Source of the DNA: Oreocharis arfaki
Lineage: Eukaryota; Chordata; Aves; Passeriformes; Paramythiidae
Direction: 5' to 3'
DNA length: 64,000 nt
NCBI GenBank assembly: GCA_013398015.1
Contig: VZRR01011621.1
Coordinates: 786,914-850,913, forward strand
Part shown: one piece after another, positions 14,946-28,301 of the stretch
Layout: each line of letters starts with the position of its first letter
Numbering within the stretch: position 1 is the first letter of the stretch
Position numbers and translations under genes: made by a program
The notes under the pieces: model-generated
What the model saw: the letters and a program-made list of their open reading frames with translations, nothing else
Told to the model about the DNA's origin: nothing
Databases searched by the model: none

Positions 14946-15220
14946 AGGGTTGGCAAGGTTGGAAAAGACCTCTAAGATCATAAACCCAGCCATTAACCCA
15001 TCTGTGGTTCACCACTAAACCATGTCCCCAAGTGCCACATCCACACAGTTTTTGAAAACTTCCAGGGATGATGACTCAAGCACTTCCCTTGGCAGCCTGT
15101 TCCATTGTTTGATAACCTTTCTGGTGGATAAATTTTTCCTAATATCCAATCTAAATTTCCCTTGGCGTAACTTCAGGCCATTTCCTCTCGTCCTATCACT
15201 TGTTACCTGGGAGAAGAAAC
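14946..15220 (-). mobile_element. CR1 LINE fragment (3' UTR), minus strand
   Basis: The + strand shows the reverse complement of the CR1 subtype whose 3' end reads GGTTGGAAAAGACCTCTAAG ATCAT. Phrases that identify it, in order, are CCACTAAACCATGTCCCCAA, GTGCCACATCCACAC, TCCAGGGATGATGACTCAA, GGCAGCCTGTTCCA, TTTTTCCTAATATCCAATCT and CCATTTCCTCTCGTCCTATC, ending with GTTACCTGGGAGAAGA. The match stops near 15,220. It belongs to a different CR1 subfamily from the copy at 11.5 kb, because the terminal motif and the UTR wording differ. It is non-coding here and 5'-truncated. It lacks the usual block after ATCAT that begins GAGTCCAACC, so it carries a small deletion. Confidence 0.93.
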
Positions 15221-18200
15221 TATTTCAATTCTTTTTTTAAACACACCAGTTTGCGTAGAAGCTTCCTTTAAGAGTTTCAGTGTTAAATGAGCATTGCTTG
15301 TCCTATTCAATATTCTCATTGAAAATAAGGAAGAAGAGGAAGAAGAATGGGGATGCTTCATAGAACAACCTGCTGGCCATTGCTAGAAAATGTAGAACCA
15401 TGTGTCATATGGGCCACAACCCCCTGCAGGCTGGGGGCAGAGTGGTTGGAAAAGCTGGCTGGTGGGACAGTTCTCAACAGGAACTGTTCAATTAATCCAA
15501 GTATTTTAGTTTTGATTGCTAAACCAAATCCATCTACATTGATTCAGGGGACCCATTCCAAGTACCTGCCTATTTTTGCAGCCACAGTTTTGTAGAGAAA
15601 CTCTGATCTTGTAGACGAGACACCTCTAACAGAGTCAAAATTTTGGGGACAAAATGTGCTGGGTTTTTTTTCCTATGAGCTTGTAACAATCACAGCATGC
15701 TCAGTGTTTTGGGGGTGTGATAACATGATCAAGATTGGAAAGGCTTCATGTTGCTTCATCTTTGGTGATTGAAAGTAAAAATTCTTGAAGTGGGTGGAGA
15801 AAGAATTGTTACCGTTCCCTGCCACCCTGAAATGATAAATGCTTGGAAAACTCACAGAATGATACTGAAGTGCCTAAAAAGGAAATATTTATTTTGCACA
15901 CAAAACTTTTGGATCTGTCAGTAGCTGAATTTGATTATTCTTCTGTTGCTTTCTATTATTTGACTGGGTATTTGCAGACAGATGGCCTCTTATAGTGTTA
16001 ATAAAAACAACTTATGTAGAATGATTGGGCTGTATAGTAACTGGGGAAGTACTGAGGATTAGGAAAGAGAATAGCCTGCCAAAACCTACTGTCTGTTTAT
16101 ACATATTTAATTCCTTCTTATAGCAAATGAAGCTTTTCTTCTTCAGATATGTTCAGTTACTCTCGTCAAGTAAGGCTGGAGTTTGAGATACTGAGGAACT
16201 GAGATCTGCAGGTCAAACTCACCTTCCTGTCACATTTCACCGGTATAACAAAGAAAAGTGTTATTTTGAGTTTGATTTTAATAGCCAAAATCCTTGTACT
16301 TTTGAACTTGTGTCAGCAAATCTCTAAAATGCTATGAACTCCAAATGATGCAAGAAAAGCTGGGAAGGGGCTAAGCTGTGAATGGAGTTAACCAAAAGGC
16401 AACTGAATTTCTGTTCCCTAGCAATAGGAGACCCCAGTCTCCCTTTGCTTTGTACTGTAGCATCCATTCTGTTTGTTGAAAATCTTTGTAATCACAACTG
16501 TCACCCAGTCTTACATAGTAAAAATGTAAAGAAGGAAAGTTTAACAGAGAATTAAACTAGATAAAACTTTGTTACAAAATCAGCACAAACATTTGGTGAA
16601 CTTTACCAAGACGCAATGTTTTAAATTTGTTGAGGGTGAAAAAACACCTCTGCTTTTGCAATAATGCCAATAGTTTCTCCCCCTCTTCCTTCTCTTGCCT
16701 TGAAAGAAAAATATGACCAGCTTTCTCTGCTTTAGGTTTTTAGGTAACTCTGGAAAGAAATGGCAAAATTTAGCCTATAAGCATGAAGGATTTTAAAACA
16801 TACTCATAGGTGAGTGAGCTGCCGGAGGGGACTTAGAGAAGCCTTCCCAAATATACTGTGGCAAAGGCTTCTATTAGCTAGAACTGGAGGGGAAACTGGA
16901 GGTCAGATTCTTGCCTCCTGATCACAGAGATTTGCAATGTGGCTGTCTACACCTGAGCTAATTTCCCATACATCCTTGAAAAACAAAGCAGAGAAAGAAG
17001 CACTTTTAGGATGGGGTCTGACCAGGCACTTCCATCAGATGAGTTGTACTGTGCCACCAAGTAGCCTTTTTTCTCCAAGGATAATTAAAGTAGCCTGCAG
17101 TGACTCGTTCAGACACACTCATCCTCACTACAGGTGCCTCTGCTTGGTCATCTGCATCCCACCCTGCTGCCTGCTGGTGGATGGTGGTTCTGAATACCAC
17201 AGCACATTGATGCTTGTGCTGGAGCAGACTGGGCTTTTCCCTCTTGGCTGTTGATGCTCAAGACAGAATGCATCCTGTGATGAAAGGAAATCATGCACAA
17301 TGCAGTTCAAAGTAGCAAAACTGTTTGCTGAGCTGGCAGGAAATTTAATTTAGCACATGGGACTTTATGCTCCAAAGACTAAATATTCTTATTCAGATGA
17401 GAATGAAATCCGTGTAATTGCCTTATCAACTGAAACATGTGTAGGGCTTCCAGTAACCAAGCCATAAAAGCACTGATATACTTGTGCACTTTACAAAGGT
17501 CTTCCTAGTCTTTCCTCTTGTTTCTCTGAAAATGGTTTTCCTAAGAAAGGATGACTGCCCGTAGTACTGGCATAACCTTACCCAGTTTGTAGTTTGTCGT
17601 ATTATTGATGCCAGTTCAGCTCAACAGTGTCAAATGGGTGAGGTACAGACAAGGGAATATGAGATCAGGGCAGGCTGAGTAAGTTCCCTCTTTCTTGCTC
17701 TTTAGTTTCTTTTTCCACAAATTTCCCCAGGCTTACATCAAATGATTCTGGTATTTAAAAGTCTAATTTAACTTTTGAAGAAAGAAACATCTGTATTTTG
17801 CTTCTTGTTGAACTGTGTTCTTTCACACAGAAAAGTGTCAGTGCCAGGATCTAACCATGTAGATGCACTACAAACTCCTGTATTTTCACATCCTAGAATG
17901 CTGAGCTGCAGATTGTATGCTGCAGAAAACCTGCTGGCAAGACTCTGGGAAACCCTTACTATGTGCTTAGCATGGTGTTATTCTCCTCTCCTCTTCTTCC
18001 CGAGGCTGCTACTACTGCCCATTGTCATTTAGAAGATGTCAGGCTGACAGGAGATGGGCTCCCACCTCTCAGGCCTCACTTCCTGCACAACACAAGCACC
18101 TACCATGGTAGCAGAGCTGTCACTTACTCACCTGGTTGAGACCCAGTGTGGCCAGTCCCACCAAACTTGTCCAATCCCAAGTAACACAGCCCTGAGGTGG

Positions 18201-21200
18201 CACACCACAGTCCCTGGGACAGCAAGGCTGGGTGGCTTCGTGCTCAAATGCAGGGAGTCAGCTGGGGGACAATTCCCTCGAGCAAGACCAACACCAGCAG
18301 CACTCATGAGACTGAAGAGCAGCAGACTTGAGCAGAAACAGAGCTCCCACTCACAGAGGTCCTCTTGGGCTCCTGTGACAACTGCTGTGGGTGTCTGTGC
18401 TCCAAATCCTCTTCCTGCCACTACCAAAGTGTGCTTATGTAGTAAGGACCTGCAGAATGCTGCTTCAGTAAAATCTACCAGAGGAAGATAATACAGAATT
18501 TTCTTAGCAGCCTATTAAAAGAGAATATGAGTAGCATTTTAAAGAGTATTAGGAATAGCCATATAATTTCCAGTTTTCACAAGAGGTCAAACAATTTTTA
18601 GGGTGCCTTATGAAGTCAGTCTGGCATCATTTTCCTGTCAGGAAGTTAGAGTAGCTTTTGTAGGCAACATACAGAAAGCTGAGTGCTCTGCATTATAGTT
18701 CAGAAGATCAATAGATCCCTTTGTTCAGGGATCCTGATGTTAAAAGAAGAAGTTTCTGGTGTATGTGCTGCCTTGGCCTATTAGCCTTGGTTGTCGCTAA
18801 TAAAAGTTCTTTCAGAGCACTCTGAGTGATCAGATACTTGAACATCTTTCTATAACCAGCAAAGCATTAGATAGAACAGAAATAGAGAAGAAGAATAACT
18901 TCCAAAAGTCTGCCTTTCTACAGGTAATGCATCTTTGAGTATGAATTTCAAACTGGTTAGAGAACACGCTTCTGCTTGGCATGGAAATAAATAGTGGAAA
19001 TAATAAAAAAACAGGAAATATTCTTAGCTTATCAGTTCTATGGGTGTATTAGCAACTAAGATGAGAATAGTTTTCATGATGAAAAGTTAACTGTGCGTGT
19101 TTCTGAACTGTTGTTGCAAAATAAGAGGAAGGGAGAAGTTTAATAACTACTGTTTGGGGTTGGGCTCCTTTCTGTGCTTTTACATATCTTTTAACAGCTG
19201 TGGGCAGGGGACCATGGAGCGGACACGTTTCTGTTCTCAAGTGGAAAAAAATAACCTTCAGAAATTTTCATTGGACAATATTCAAAAACTAAGAGCATTT
19301 AAATTTTTCCTCAGACAAAAAGCCATTTTACAAAAAGACAAATTGCAGGAACCACCCAAACAGACCAAAATTTTCAATCTTTTATTTTTTGAGGTTTGTT
19401 TTAACATAGTCTTCATTTTCACACTTAACCTGTTGGATGTGAATTCACCTGATTTCACAATTTGGGTGTGACCTATTTCACACCCAATTTATTAAACAGC
19501 ACTGCATGAATAACTTTTAGATAATGAGAAAAATTGTTAGGTAAAATAGTATTTTAGAGGAAGGTCAACATCTTGCAAATGTGGATGTTTAAAGTTATGT
19601 TAATAAATGTCTAGGTTTGGCCTCCTACAGAGGGATATATTGCTTTATCGTAAGTTCTGGACATGTGCAAGTCCCACTGGAGATGAGAACAGGTGCTACT
19701 TTGAAAGTCAAATTACTTTTCTAGAAACTTATAGATGGATTCTGAGGTACAGATTTTCCTTCTAGAATGGGCAAATCAATGCTAGCTAATGCATTTAAGC
19801 CTTCTAAAAATCTTTTCTCATGGACCCAGACTTTCAATATGCACATTCAAAGTCTGCTTTGCTCAAGAGTCCACACTGTTGCTGTCTCTCCATGACAGCT
19901 GATGTGGACTGGTGGGAAATGTTTCGCAAAACTGTAGCGCAGGCAATGCCAGAGAGGCTCATTCTTGTGTTTTTGGGAAGCACTTCAAGACAGCAGTGCA
20001 GCAGAGCATTTAGTTTGTGTGTAATACTCAAGCCCAGATGCAGCCACATTGTCTTCAACAAACTGGGTAAGTGATGCAAGTTAAAGAAAGAGCTGAGAGG
20101 ACTCTGCCAGATCAGAGGCTGGCAGGGCAAACAGTCAGACTCTGGCCAACTGGAGCTTTTTTCCTATGCAGTGGGACCCTCTGCTTCAGCTTTGATTCTT
20201 TCTTTACCACCCTGTGTCACCCTCTTCGATTCCCAGAGCCTCCCCAGAAAGCATCAGACCTCTTTAGTGACTGAGTTAGCTGTTTGTTTGCCCATGGCAC
20301 TGTGCTGGCGTTTCCAAAGTCTTCTTGGGATGCTCTCCTTTGCATTATTTGGTGCCATATAAGGGTCTTAATTTTTATAAAGGCTACTTAAGGACACTGG
20401 ATTTTTTTGCTAATTCTTGCTAATTTCATCTGGCTGGGCCTGACGCCAACTCTCTGCCTCGCCTGATCTCTTGTGAAGAGGAAGCAAGATGATCCTTTCT
20501 TTTCACAACTGGTCGCTAGAGGAGAAATTCCCAATTCAAGCTGCAGTACTCTGCAATGCAATTCCCTCCTGATGCCCTCTTCCAGCCTCTCTTTACTGTA
20601 AATTGCAAGGACTTCTTTGAGCTAGAAGCCTCCCCTGGCATCATACACGTAGCAGACAGCAGTATTTTCACACAGCTCCCTCCTGACCTGACTGTGGCTA
20701 TGGGGATTCTGGATGGGGATGGTTGTGGAGACTTTAAATGGGCTGGAGACCTGTGGAGGACGGGTGCAGTCACAAAAACTGCCCAAAGCAAGGAAGTCAG
20801 ATGTGCAACAGAGACCAACAGCAGCATCAGTGTCAGCACTACTGAGTCATCTCCCTGTTGGAACCAAGCACAATAGTGACCCTGCCCAGCCAATGCCTTC
20901 CTTGCAAAGAAGTAATTTATTTTTCACGCTCTCTAAGATGAAGGTCTTCCTTTCTTTAAGCTCATGAAACCACCCTCTGTTTACTGAGTTCAGTTGCATT
21001 TAAGCAACTTGTGTGTGCTACATCGCAGAGTTCTCTGGTATTTATGCAATGGGAAAAAATTCAGATGAGTAAACTCGTGTTTTATGACTCAGCAGACATC
21101 GTCTCTGTTTCTGGCTCTCACACGATCTCTTTCTTCAACCTTGGGCAAGCTCCTTAGTCACTTACTGTGCCATCTCTAAACAACTTCCCTTATCTGTGTC

Positions 21201-23645
21201 TCCTCTTCTCTCCATCACCTCCTTATTGCAAATATTACCCTACATATTTGTGTAGCACTTGCCAGCAAAGAAACTTTACTCCTCATAATCCCAATGCATC
21301 ACTGGAATTAAGAGTAATATCTGAGTAATCAAACCACACCATTTCCTCATCCTTTAACATATCCTCTGGATGTCTTCCCAAAATTGCCAAACTAGAAACT
21401 AGAGCACTAATAAGAATGTATCTCCTGTCACGTAGTTTGGCGAAAGGTTCCAGAAATAGGGAACTTTGAATGCTGAAAGACTCAGCACAGATGCCGTGCC
21501 GGCAGGGAACAAGGATGCAAAGGGAGAATTGGAGCCATGAGCTGCCTGGCAGCTACTGCAAAGAGCGAAGCTCTATTTATTCACTGTAACATTCTCTGTC
21601 TCATCTTCTTCCTGCCAGAGTGTTGTGCATAGGTGACAGAACCCAGAAAATACACTTTGTTGCCTCCTCATATGCTTAGAGTTATCAGGAGATACTTTTC
21701 CCACGGGTCTGCCTCCTGTAAGACATTCCCAGGCACAGATCAAGAAAAGGGAAAGTGAAATACTCCCTAAAGAGCTGACTTTGCAGATGTTACAACATAT
21801 GAGATACCATGAGGTACCTCTATACCTGTATCACCAGCAAGCACAGTGCCACATACCTAAAAAGTAGTTCTAAAGTTCAGGAAAAACTGACAGCAACCAC
21901 AGTATTAGGTTTGAAGAAGATATAAATGCCAAAGACAGCACTAAATGAGAGAAGCCTTCCTTCTCAACCAGCTTCAGATGAGCCCAGTTTTGCCACTCAG
22001 AGGCAGCTGGGTGGGACTGGTCTCTTTTGGCAGTACTCAAGGGCTTTATAAGCTTTTGCATGGCAGCAGCTCCCTGTTCAATCTGCTCTCCCAAGCAACG
22101 TTTCTGTACCAAGATTCCTCAGCACTGCAATGTCTCCTGCAGCCTGAGGGAGCTCCCACAATCTCCACACGGCAAGCTGCTGAGGTGAACGGGATAAACT
22201 CTGCTTAGGAGGTAGCCCAGGGTTAGGAGGCAAGAGGATAGCCCAGCCTTTCCAGAGTCCTGCTCCAGTTGGAGAGAGATTTCTGTGGTCTGTTATGGAG
22301 TGCTGGATGTTTACATTTTGCTTTTCCTGTCGGAAGAAATAGATCTGGCAAACAGCCAGCAAGCTATTTCTGGAAAACTACTTTCCTGGTAATGAAAAGC
22401 ACCTGGGCAGACTTTCCTTGTCCAAACAGCACTGTCTGGCCAGGCCAGGCTTTTAGGGTCAGGGTTTCAGTCACTGAACAGCTTTAGCAGTGGCAGGAAC
22501 TCAAGAATTCAAGGTGTTCCTTTTTTACCTCATGCATCTTGAATGTCGATTTGCAACCCAAGTTAAAGATGACAAAGGACCGAATGAAAGTCTGTGACTT
22601 CTAAAGTGTCAAAAGCTCCTCAAACCCCAGACTTTCCTTCTGGCTCTGCCAGGTGTTCAAAGATCATGAGAAGAACTTGGAAATCATGTGTTCTTTGCCC
22701 CACCCCTCCTACCTTCTGGGTTATGATTCTTTAGGGAGCTTTTGGATCATTTTTCAGGATCCGACCATATTTCATTTTAAATAAAAGCTTGGAGTTTTTC
22801 CTGCTTGTGACGCAAATGCAAGTCCTTCTGCAAAGAAAAAACCCACTGTCATGAGGTTGGCAGCCACGCTGTTAAAGGTGGTGCTGCTGTAGTCGAAGTG
22901 AAACTAAATCAGAGAAATTGAGATGACTGCAATTATTTATAGTTGTCTGGAAGCAAGATCAGACTTTGCACTGCATTTAAGCTGCTGCTACTTCCTTACT
23001 AGCTGTACTAATCAATGGGTGTCTCTTAGAGAATGCTTTGTGGCTACTTGCCAATGTCTGGGGAGGGCAGAGGGACTGGCAGGGCCTCCTGAGAGCAAGG
23101 TTGTGTCTCAGCTAACAGTTATCTTGCAGCTTATTCTCCCAGAGCCTAGGTGAGGCAGGAAAGCTTGCATGGCCAAAGCAAGTACCGTAGCTAGTGGGAT
23201 ACCAAGGGGGAACATGGCCCACTTTTGTGGATAAATTAGTTATAGAAGCACCAGGACATGGATGGCAGTCTTCCGTGCCCAGAGAAGGAGGGCTGAGGAA
23301 CAAGGGGAGGCAAATTAGGGAATCTTTTTGGCAGTGACCCTCTAGAAAGGAGTAGCACCACCAATGACTGCTAAATAAATTCCTCACCTCTTCTGTTTCT
23401 CTGCTAAAGCTCTTGCTTTTCTTTTGCCTATGCCCGTCTTAACTTCTACCTCAGACCATGCTTTTATACAGCACCACATCACAAAGGCCAGTTCATAAAA
23501 GAAAGGGAAGGAGTTACTCCACCAAATCTTTAATCCTCTAAGGAAAAATCCAAATTATTTATCTTATCTATAAGGCTTGTTCAGAAAATCAAAACTTCTA
23601 ATGAGCATGCAGACAGCAATCAAGATTAATCTTCCTGTATCTTAA
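15221..23645. other. Non-coding DNA, no gene recognised
   Basis: I find no supported exon, RNA gene or repeat with an identity I can name. Base 19,458-19,491 holds a short inverted repeat (listed separately). The region around 18,050-18,490 is C-rich on the + strand and open for 145 codons, but its translation has no recognisable motif. The region around 20,500-21,700 is of moderate GC content without CpG clustering. Confidence 0.55.
19459..19490. repeat. Short inverted repeat (hairpin)
   Basis: Left arm AATTTGGGTGTGA (19,459-19,471) and right arm TCACACCCAATTT (19,478-19,490) are reverse complements with a single mismatch, separated by the 6 bases CCTATT. The stem is 13 pairs including the mismatch. 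No target duplication or larger terminal repeat was seen around it, so I do not call it a transposon end. It may be chance. Confidence 0.7.
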
Positions 23646-23999
23646 GACCTGGGCAAGTTAAAACCCGGGGACCTCTTGACAAGGAGAGCAGCAAATACAA
23701 TTTTGATAGTTAATCAGAATCTCTTGGTTACTCAGGTCAAAATATTCATGGTTTTAGCTTTAATAGAATCATCTACCTTCAGACAAAGACTTGCTGCATC
23801 CTGGAGACACATACTCCTTGTAGAATCAGAACTGGCTTATAGACTAGGTAAGATTGACGATGCAACAAATCATTTAAATTGGGTTGTAGTTATCTCACCA
23901 AACCATATATTAATAGTAAAAGCAAGATCAAGTTCTGGTGAAGAAAAAATACGCTTTCTAGAAGAGAAACTTAATCAGTTTTATTCCCCAGATTAATTA
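23646..23999 (+). pseudogene. Unassigned open stretch with a TPR-like motif; possible exon or pseudogene remnant
   Basis: This frame is open from just after an in-frame TAA (23,643-23,645) to a TAA at 23,997-23,999, 117 codons. There is an in-frame ATG only internally (at 23,748), so the frame is not a complete gene as it stands. Codons 23,805-23,906 encode 34 residues that fit the tetratricopeptide repeat pattern. Counting within those 34: Leu at 4, Ser at 8, Tyr at 12, Gly at 15, Ala at 20, Leu at 24, Val at 27 and Pro at 32, ending SPNH. The tail, to SPD-stop, is charged and helix-like (GEEKIRFLEEKL). A weak acceptor-like TTTAATAG lies at 23,763-23,770 region and a weak donor-like CTGGTGAAG near 23,937, so it could be an exon of about 170 bases, but neither site is strong. 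TPRs are degenerate and a chance fit is possible. I could not name a parent gene. Confidence 0.22.
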
Positions 24000-26900
24000 A
24001 GTATGCTGGATATAGGAAACAAATTAATTTTGAAAATGTTCCATTATAATTCCCTCTGATAATCACTAAGAAGCATAAGCACATCCTCCATTATCTCCTG
24101 CTCTCCTCAGCTACAGGGATTAGAAATCATTCAAAAGGACACCGTGCTTTTAAACTACAAGACACCCACCTGCCTGGGACCCAGGCAAGGCTGGTCACAT
24201 CGTTGTAGTAGATGGGCATGGTGAGTACTCTCATGAAAATGATTTTTTTCCCTGCATCTGTCATTAAGTGTTGCTCTTAGAGTGCGTTAGCACAAAGAAG
24301 CCAGTGACTGGGAGTGAAGATCTGAGTCCTAGCAGAAAGCCTCAGCACTATCTGCTTTGTCAAAGATGACAGCATAGTCTGACAGAAAACCCACGCAATG
24401 TGTTTATGGCCTCTACCGCAGTGCTTGCAGCTGCAGACCGAGTCCTACCTCTGCTCAGTGCAGTAGCAGCAATGCTCCTCCAACAAGAAAAAAAACCCCC
24501 TAGCTTCAATGTTTTCTTGCTTTCAACCTCGTGATTTCATGTTTGGGACAGTTTGTTTCATTCCTTATCAGCTGCTTTAAATCTTTATTTCCTTGCTTTG
24601 GTGTCACCTGGAGGTATGAGTTTTGTGGAGAAATAAGGCAATAACGTTCTGCCATGCCCTTGATATCTGTTTCCCCCTCACCCTATTCTCCTCCTGTTTC
24701 CATTCTCCCTGGCCACTGTTATTTCTTGCCAAATGGGAGAGGTTTTGCAATAACACAGTTAATTTGAGCAACTGTACTGCTGTAGAACTACATATAGAAT
24801 TTACCTGAAAGGAGTTATGTGCTTAATCTCTCAACTAGAAACAGAGGTGACAGGTACAGCTCCTCTGCCAGGCACTCATGGGGACTAAAAGACTGCAAAA
24901 ACCACACCACCTCTGTCAGAGAACATAGACCACAGAGCCATTGCTCTTCTGCAAGGTGTGCCTCGGAATCACTCTGGTCTTCAGCAATGAATAAAGAGGA
25001 CAAGTATAGAAAATAACAAATGATTCCTTGTTTTCATAACCTGTAAAGCTGTTGCAACAACTTGTATCTGTATGGATGCACTCTGGGAAGTTCAGGATCT
25101 TTCAGAAAAAGGAAGTTTTCCTTTTTGAGAGGACAGATTATTCACCCAACCTTTTAAGCTGTCAGCTGTAACATTAACTTGGACTACTGCTGGTGAGTGT
25201 CTATTGAAGTAGATTGAATCTAATCCATCAGTTTTTAAAAGGATTTCTACCTTCCACGGAGACTGTTAGTTGTGTATGTGGCTTCCTTGCCCTTTGGACT
25301 CTTGTTGACTCGGGGACCAGAAGTACTGTTCAGAACAGCCTGTTTACTAAGGAATTGCAGGTGGAAGCATTGCACACACAGACTAATAATCCTAAAAGCA
25401 GTCTGCTGGTGCATCGATGTTCTCATGCAAGAAGAACACGAGGGAACAGCAGTAGCAATACTTCATTATTTGACATGTAGTTTATTATTTCACTTATTAG
25501 AGTTTAGTGAACATTCATTTAAAAGCTTTTCCCAGTAGCATCACGAGACTGCACAGCACTGACTGGGTTCAAGTGGTAGATGGAAGGGAGTTAGTCTTAA
25601 AAACAGATATTTTAAAAAATGTTACCAAAACCCAGAAGCTGGGATTCTTGAAAAGGATGTATGAAGCTAGGCACTCGGCTCTCAATGAGAGTGGAAAGGC
25701 TGGCATAAGAAGTTGGCCAGCTAAGCCTCAGTATGTCATAAGCCACAGTAAATAGCAGGCTGTTGCCAAAACATCATTTCCAGTCAGACAGGACAAGTAA
25801 ACAAACAAAGATCAGAGCACATCACCAGGCATTAGAATTCCAAGTGCAGGGATGCAAATTCAGAGCCAGGGAGTTCATGATAGCTGGAATGTGAACTGAT
25901 AATTTTTGATGTCAGCTTTTGTTTTCTTCCCTGGCAAATGTCTTCCTAGCCTTCTTGCCATCTTGCTGTTTAAGCTAAGGGTTGCTGCCAAGCTGCTTGA
26001 AACCATACCAATTCAACTGCAGTGGTTTGAGCACAGTAAATAGGACCTGATATCCACCAACAGAAGCCTTAAGATATCTTTCTGACGTACAGTGATGGAT
26101 ACAAGCACTTCGGGGATTCAGTCTCACATCTTTTTGCCTTTTTGCTTCCTGTCATTTTTTGCATACCTTTCTAAAACAGAGATGTTTACCTTAAAGCAGG
26201 CATTTGTGCAGAAAAATACTGGTTATGTGTAAAACAGGCCAGTGGCATTCCAGCCAGTAGTTTTATTGCTCAGGAAACTGCTTCTCCCACTTTTATGGTA
26301 TTGCCAAACATACATTGCCATGAAAATAGTTCATGCTTCAGTACCATCTGTTAAACAAGCACAAGATGATGTGCCTATATTTTAGGGGCAATCTCTGCAA
26401 TGGACCAAGAGTTAAATGATCCTGAAGATGTTAATTGCTCTCCTAGGATGTCCATAAACAGACCTTTCCTGATATAGCTGACATGCATCACACTTGGAAG
26501 ACAACTGTACTTCCGCATCATTTCTCCACACTATTATTTATGGGGAGAACCGGTGGGGTAGGGTTAGGGTTTTGCTAATAAGCAAAAACATAAAAGCCCA
26601 GCATTCAAACTGTGCTCTACCCTCCCACCACAATTTATGTCAGAAGAAAGGGAAAAGGAGGCTGACTCATTTTGTCAAAGAATTTCAGTAGATTTAACTT
26701 TTAATCTTTTAATTTTTTCCTTCTTTGGTGGATATCTGTCACGGTGGGATTTCAGTGGTCATCTGTGACTCTGGAATGACAATCCTTTGATGTGGAAATC
26801 TTGGTGCTCTTTAAGCATCAGTATTTTCACAAGTGGTGTGACAGCCATGGTTTTTCTGACAAGTTTCTTAAGGTTTCAGTGCTTAAAGGTGGCAGGATGT

Positions 26901-27679
26901 GTTGTAGGAGATCATGGCAGATGGGACTTCAGGACAACATAAGGTATCCAGCCACTCCCTTTCCTAATGCCCTTGACAGAGGTTGCCAGTCATGCACACA
27001 CCTGCTGGTTTACAGGAGGCAGGTGATTTCATTCATTCTCAAGGGCAGACTCAGCTGTTGTAATGTTTTGTAGCACCAAGTTTAGCTTGGTGTTATTTCA
27101 TTTGGATTATATGGTGTCATTTATGGGACTTAAATAGTAATTGAAAGTGATTCTGCTGAAGCTTTATACGCTGAGAAAAATTTATGCCTTTTTTTTTGTG
27201 AGTGTGGAGACAAGGACAAAAAAATTGGGACGTGGAGAAGGGGAAATGTTTCTGCCAGCTTCTGGTATTTCCCAGAATCCTGCCAGTCACTGCTTCCTGG
27301 CTCTCTATGCCACCTCAGAGCTCTAGCTGCTGTGTGGGGCAGCTGAGCTATGGCTGTGGCCTTTGGTGATATGACAGGGACTGCCCATACCGAGCAGGGC
27401 TCTCCTCTTGCCCTTTCTGCAAGTCTGAGTAAAACTCTGAGGTATATTTATTGTGCTAGAGCCCTTTGCACCCCATGGCACTACTCTTGGCTGAAGCCAA
27501 GTGGTTACATGGGGCCTTGCATTGGTGAGACAGGCCATAGGACCACGACTTCTCTCCTACTGGAACAGAGTGCATTTGTTCCTGTGTCGAAAATTACCTT
27601 TTTAAAAGGCTGGTGGCTGTTTCAACTCAAATCACTTACAAAAATGTTCTGTTGTATTAGAAGTAGCTCAGGTGCTGTA
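24000..27679. other. Non-coding DNA, no gene recognised
   Basis: No exon, RNA gene or named repeat is supported. Two tandem vertebrate telomere-type hexamers (TAGGGTTAGGGTTTT) occur at 26,559-26,573, too few to call an interstitial telomere. A small 7-pair hairpin (CACCAAG/CTTGGTG) is at 27,074-27,092. Confidence 0.55.
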
Positions 27680-28301
27680 AAATCATGCATATGCTGAGCT
27701 GGAAGAGACCCACAAGGACCCCAAGAAGTCCAGCTCCTGGGCCTGAATGTGAGAACTCCCAAAATCATACCATGTGCATTGGCCAAACTCTGTCAGGCTT
27801 GGTGCTGTGACCACCTCCATGAGGAGCCTGATCCAGTGCCCAACAACCCTCTGGGTGAAGAACCTTTTTCTAATACCCAACCTAAACCTCCCCCGAGACA
27901 GCTTCAGGCCATTCCCTTGAGTCCTGTCACTGTCACCACAGAGATCAGTGCCTGCCCCTCCTCTTCCCCTCACGAGGAAGCTGTAACTGCAGTGAGGTCT
28001 CCCCTCAGTCTCCTCCAGGCTGAACAGACCAAGTGACCTCAGCCCCTCCTCATACAGCTTCCTCTCTAGGCCCTTCACCATCTTCACAGCCCTTCTTTAG
28101 ATGCTTTCTAATACCTTTATATCTTTCCTATGTTATAGCACCCAAAACTGCCCTCAGGACTCGAGGTGAGGCTGCACCCATGCAGAGCAGAGCAGGACAA
28201 TCACCTCACTTGACCTCACTTCCCTTGACGGGCTGCTGCTGCTGTGCCTGAGGCTTCCCAGGACACAGTTGGCCCTCGTGGCTGCCAGGGCAGCTGACTC
28301 A
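27680..28301 (-). mobile_element. CR1 LINE fragment with the C-terminal end of ORF2 (reverse transcriptase ORF), minus strand
   Basis: This is the longest CR1 copy in the window, about 620 bases. Translated on the minus strand, it shows the C-terminal tail of CR1 ORF2. One frame gives a segment ending VQPHLES (minus strand, stopping near 28,154). A second frame gives KGLERKLYEEGLRSLGLFSL, then TQGNGLKLSRGRFRLGIRKR, then VVGHWIRLL (about 28,087 down to 27,760). The change of frame between 28,154 and 28,087 means the ORF is broken. On the + strand, the reverse complement shows CTCCTCCAGGCTGAACAGAC and GGCCCTCGTGGCTGCCAGGG. Catalytic reverse transcriptase motifs are not included, since only the far C-terminus and the 3' UTR remain. 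It is an inactive, 5'-truncated copy. Its 3' end lies at about 27,680, where the match to the terminal motif is poor. Confidence 0.93.

Noticed and set aside
18054..18491. 145-codon + strand frame in a C-rich region
   Set aside because: The translation is Ser/Thr/Pro-rich without motifs, and the opposite strand is also open over much of it.
26559..26573. Telomere-like TAGGGTTAGGGTTTT
   Set aside because: Only two hexamers, which is common by chance and not an interstitial telomere.
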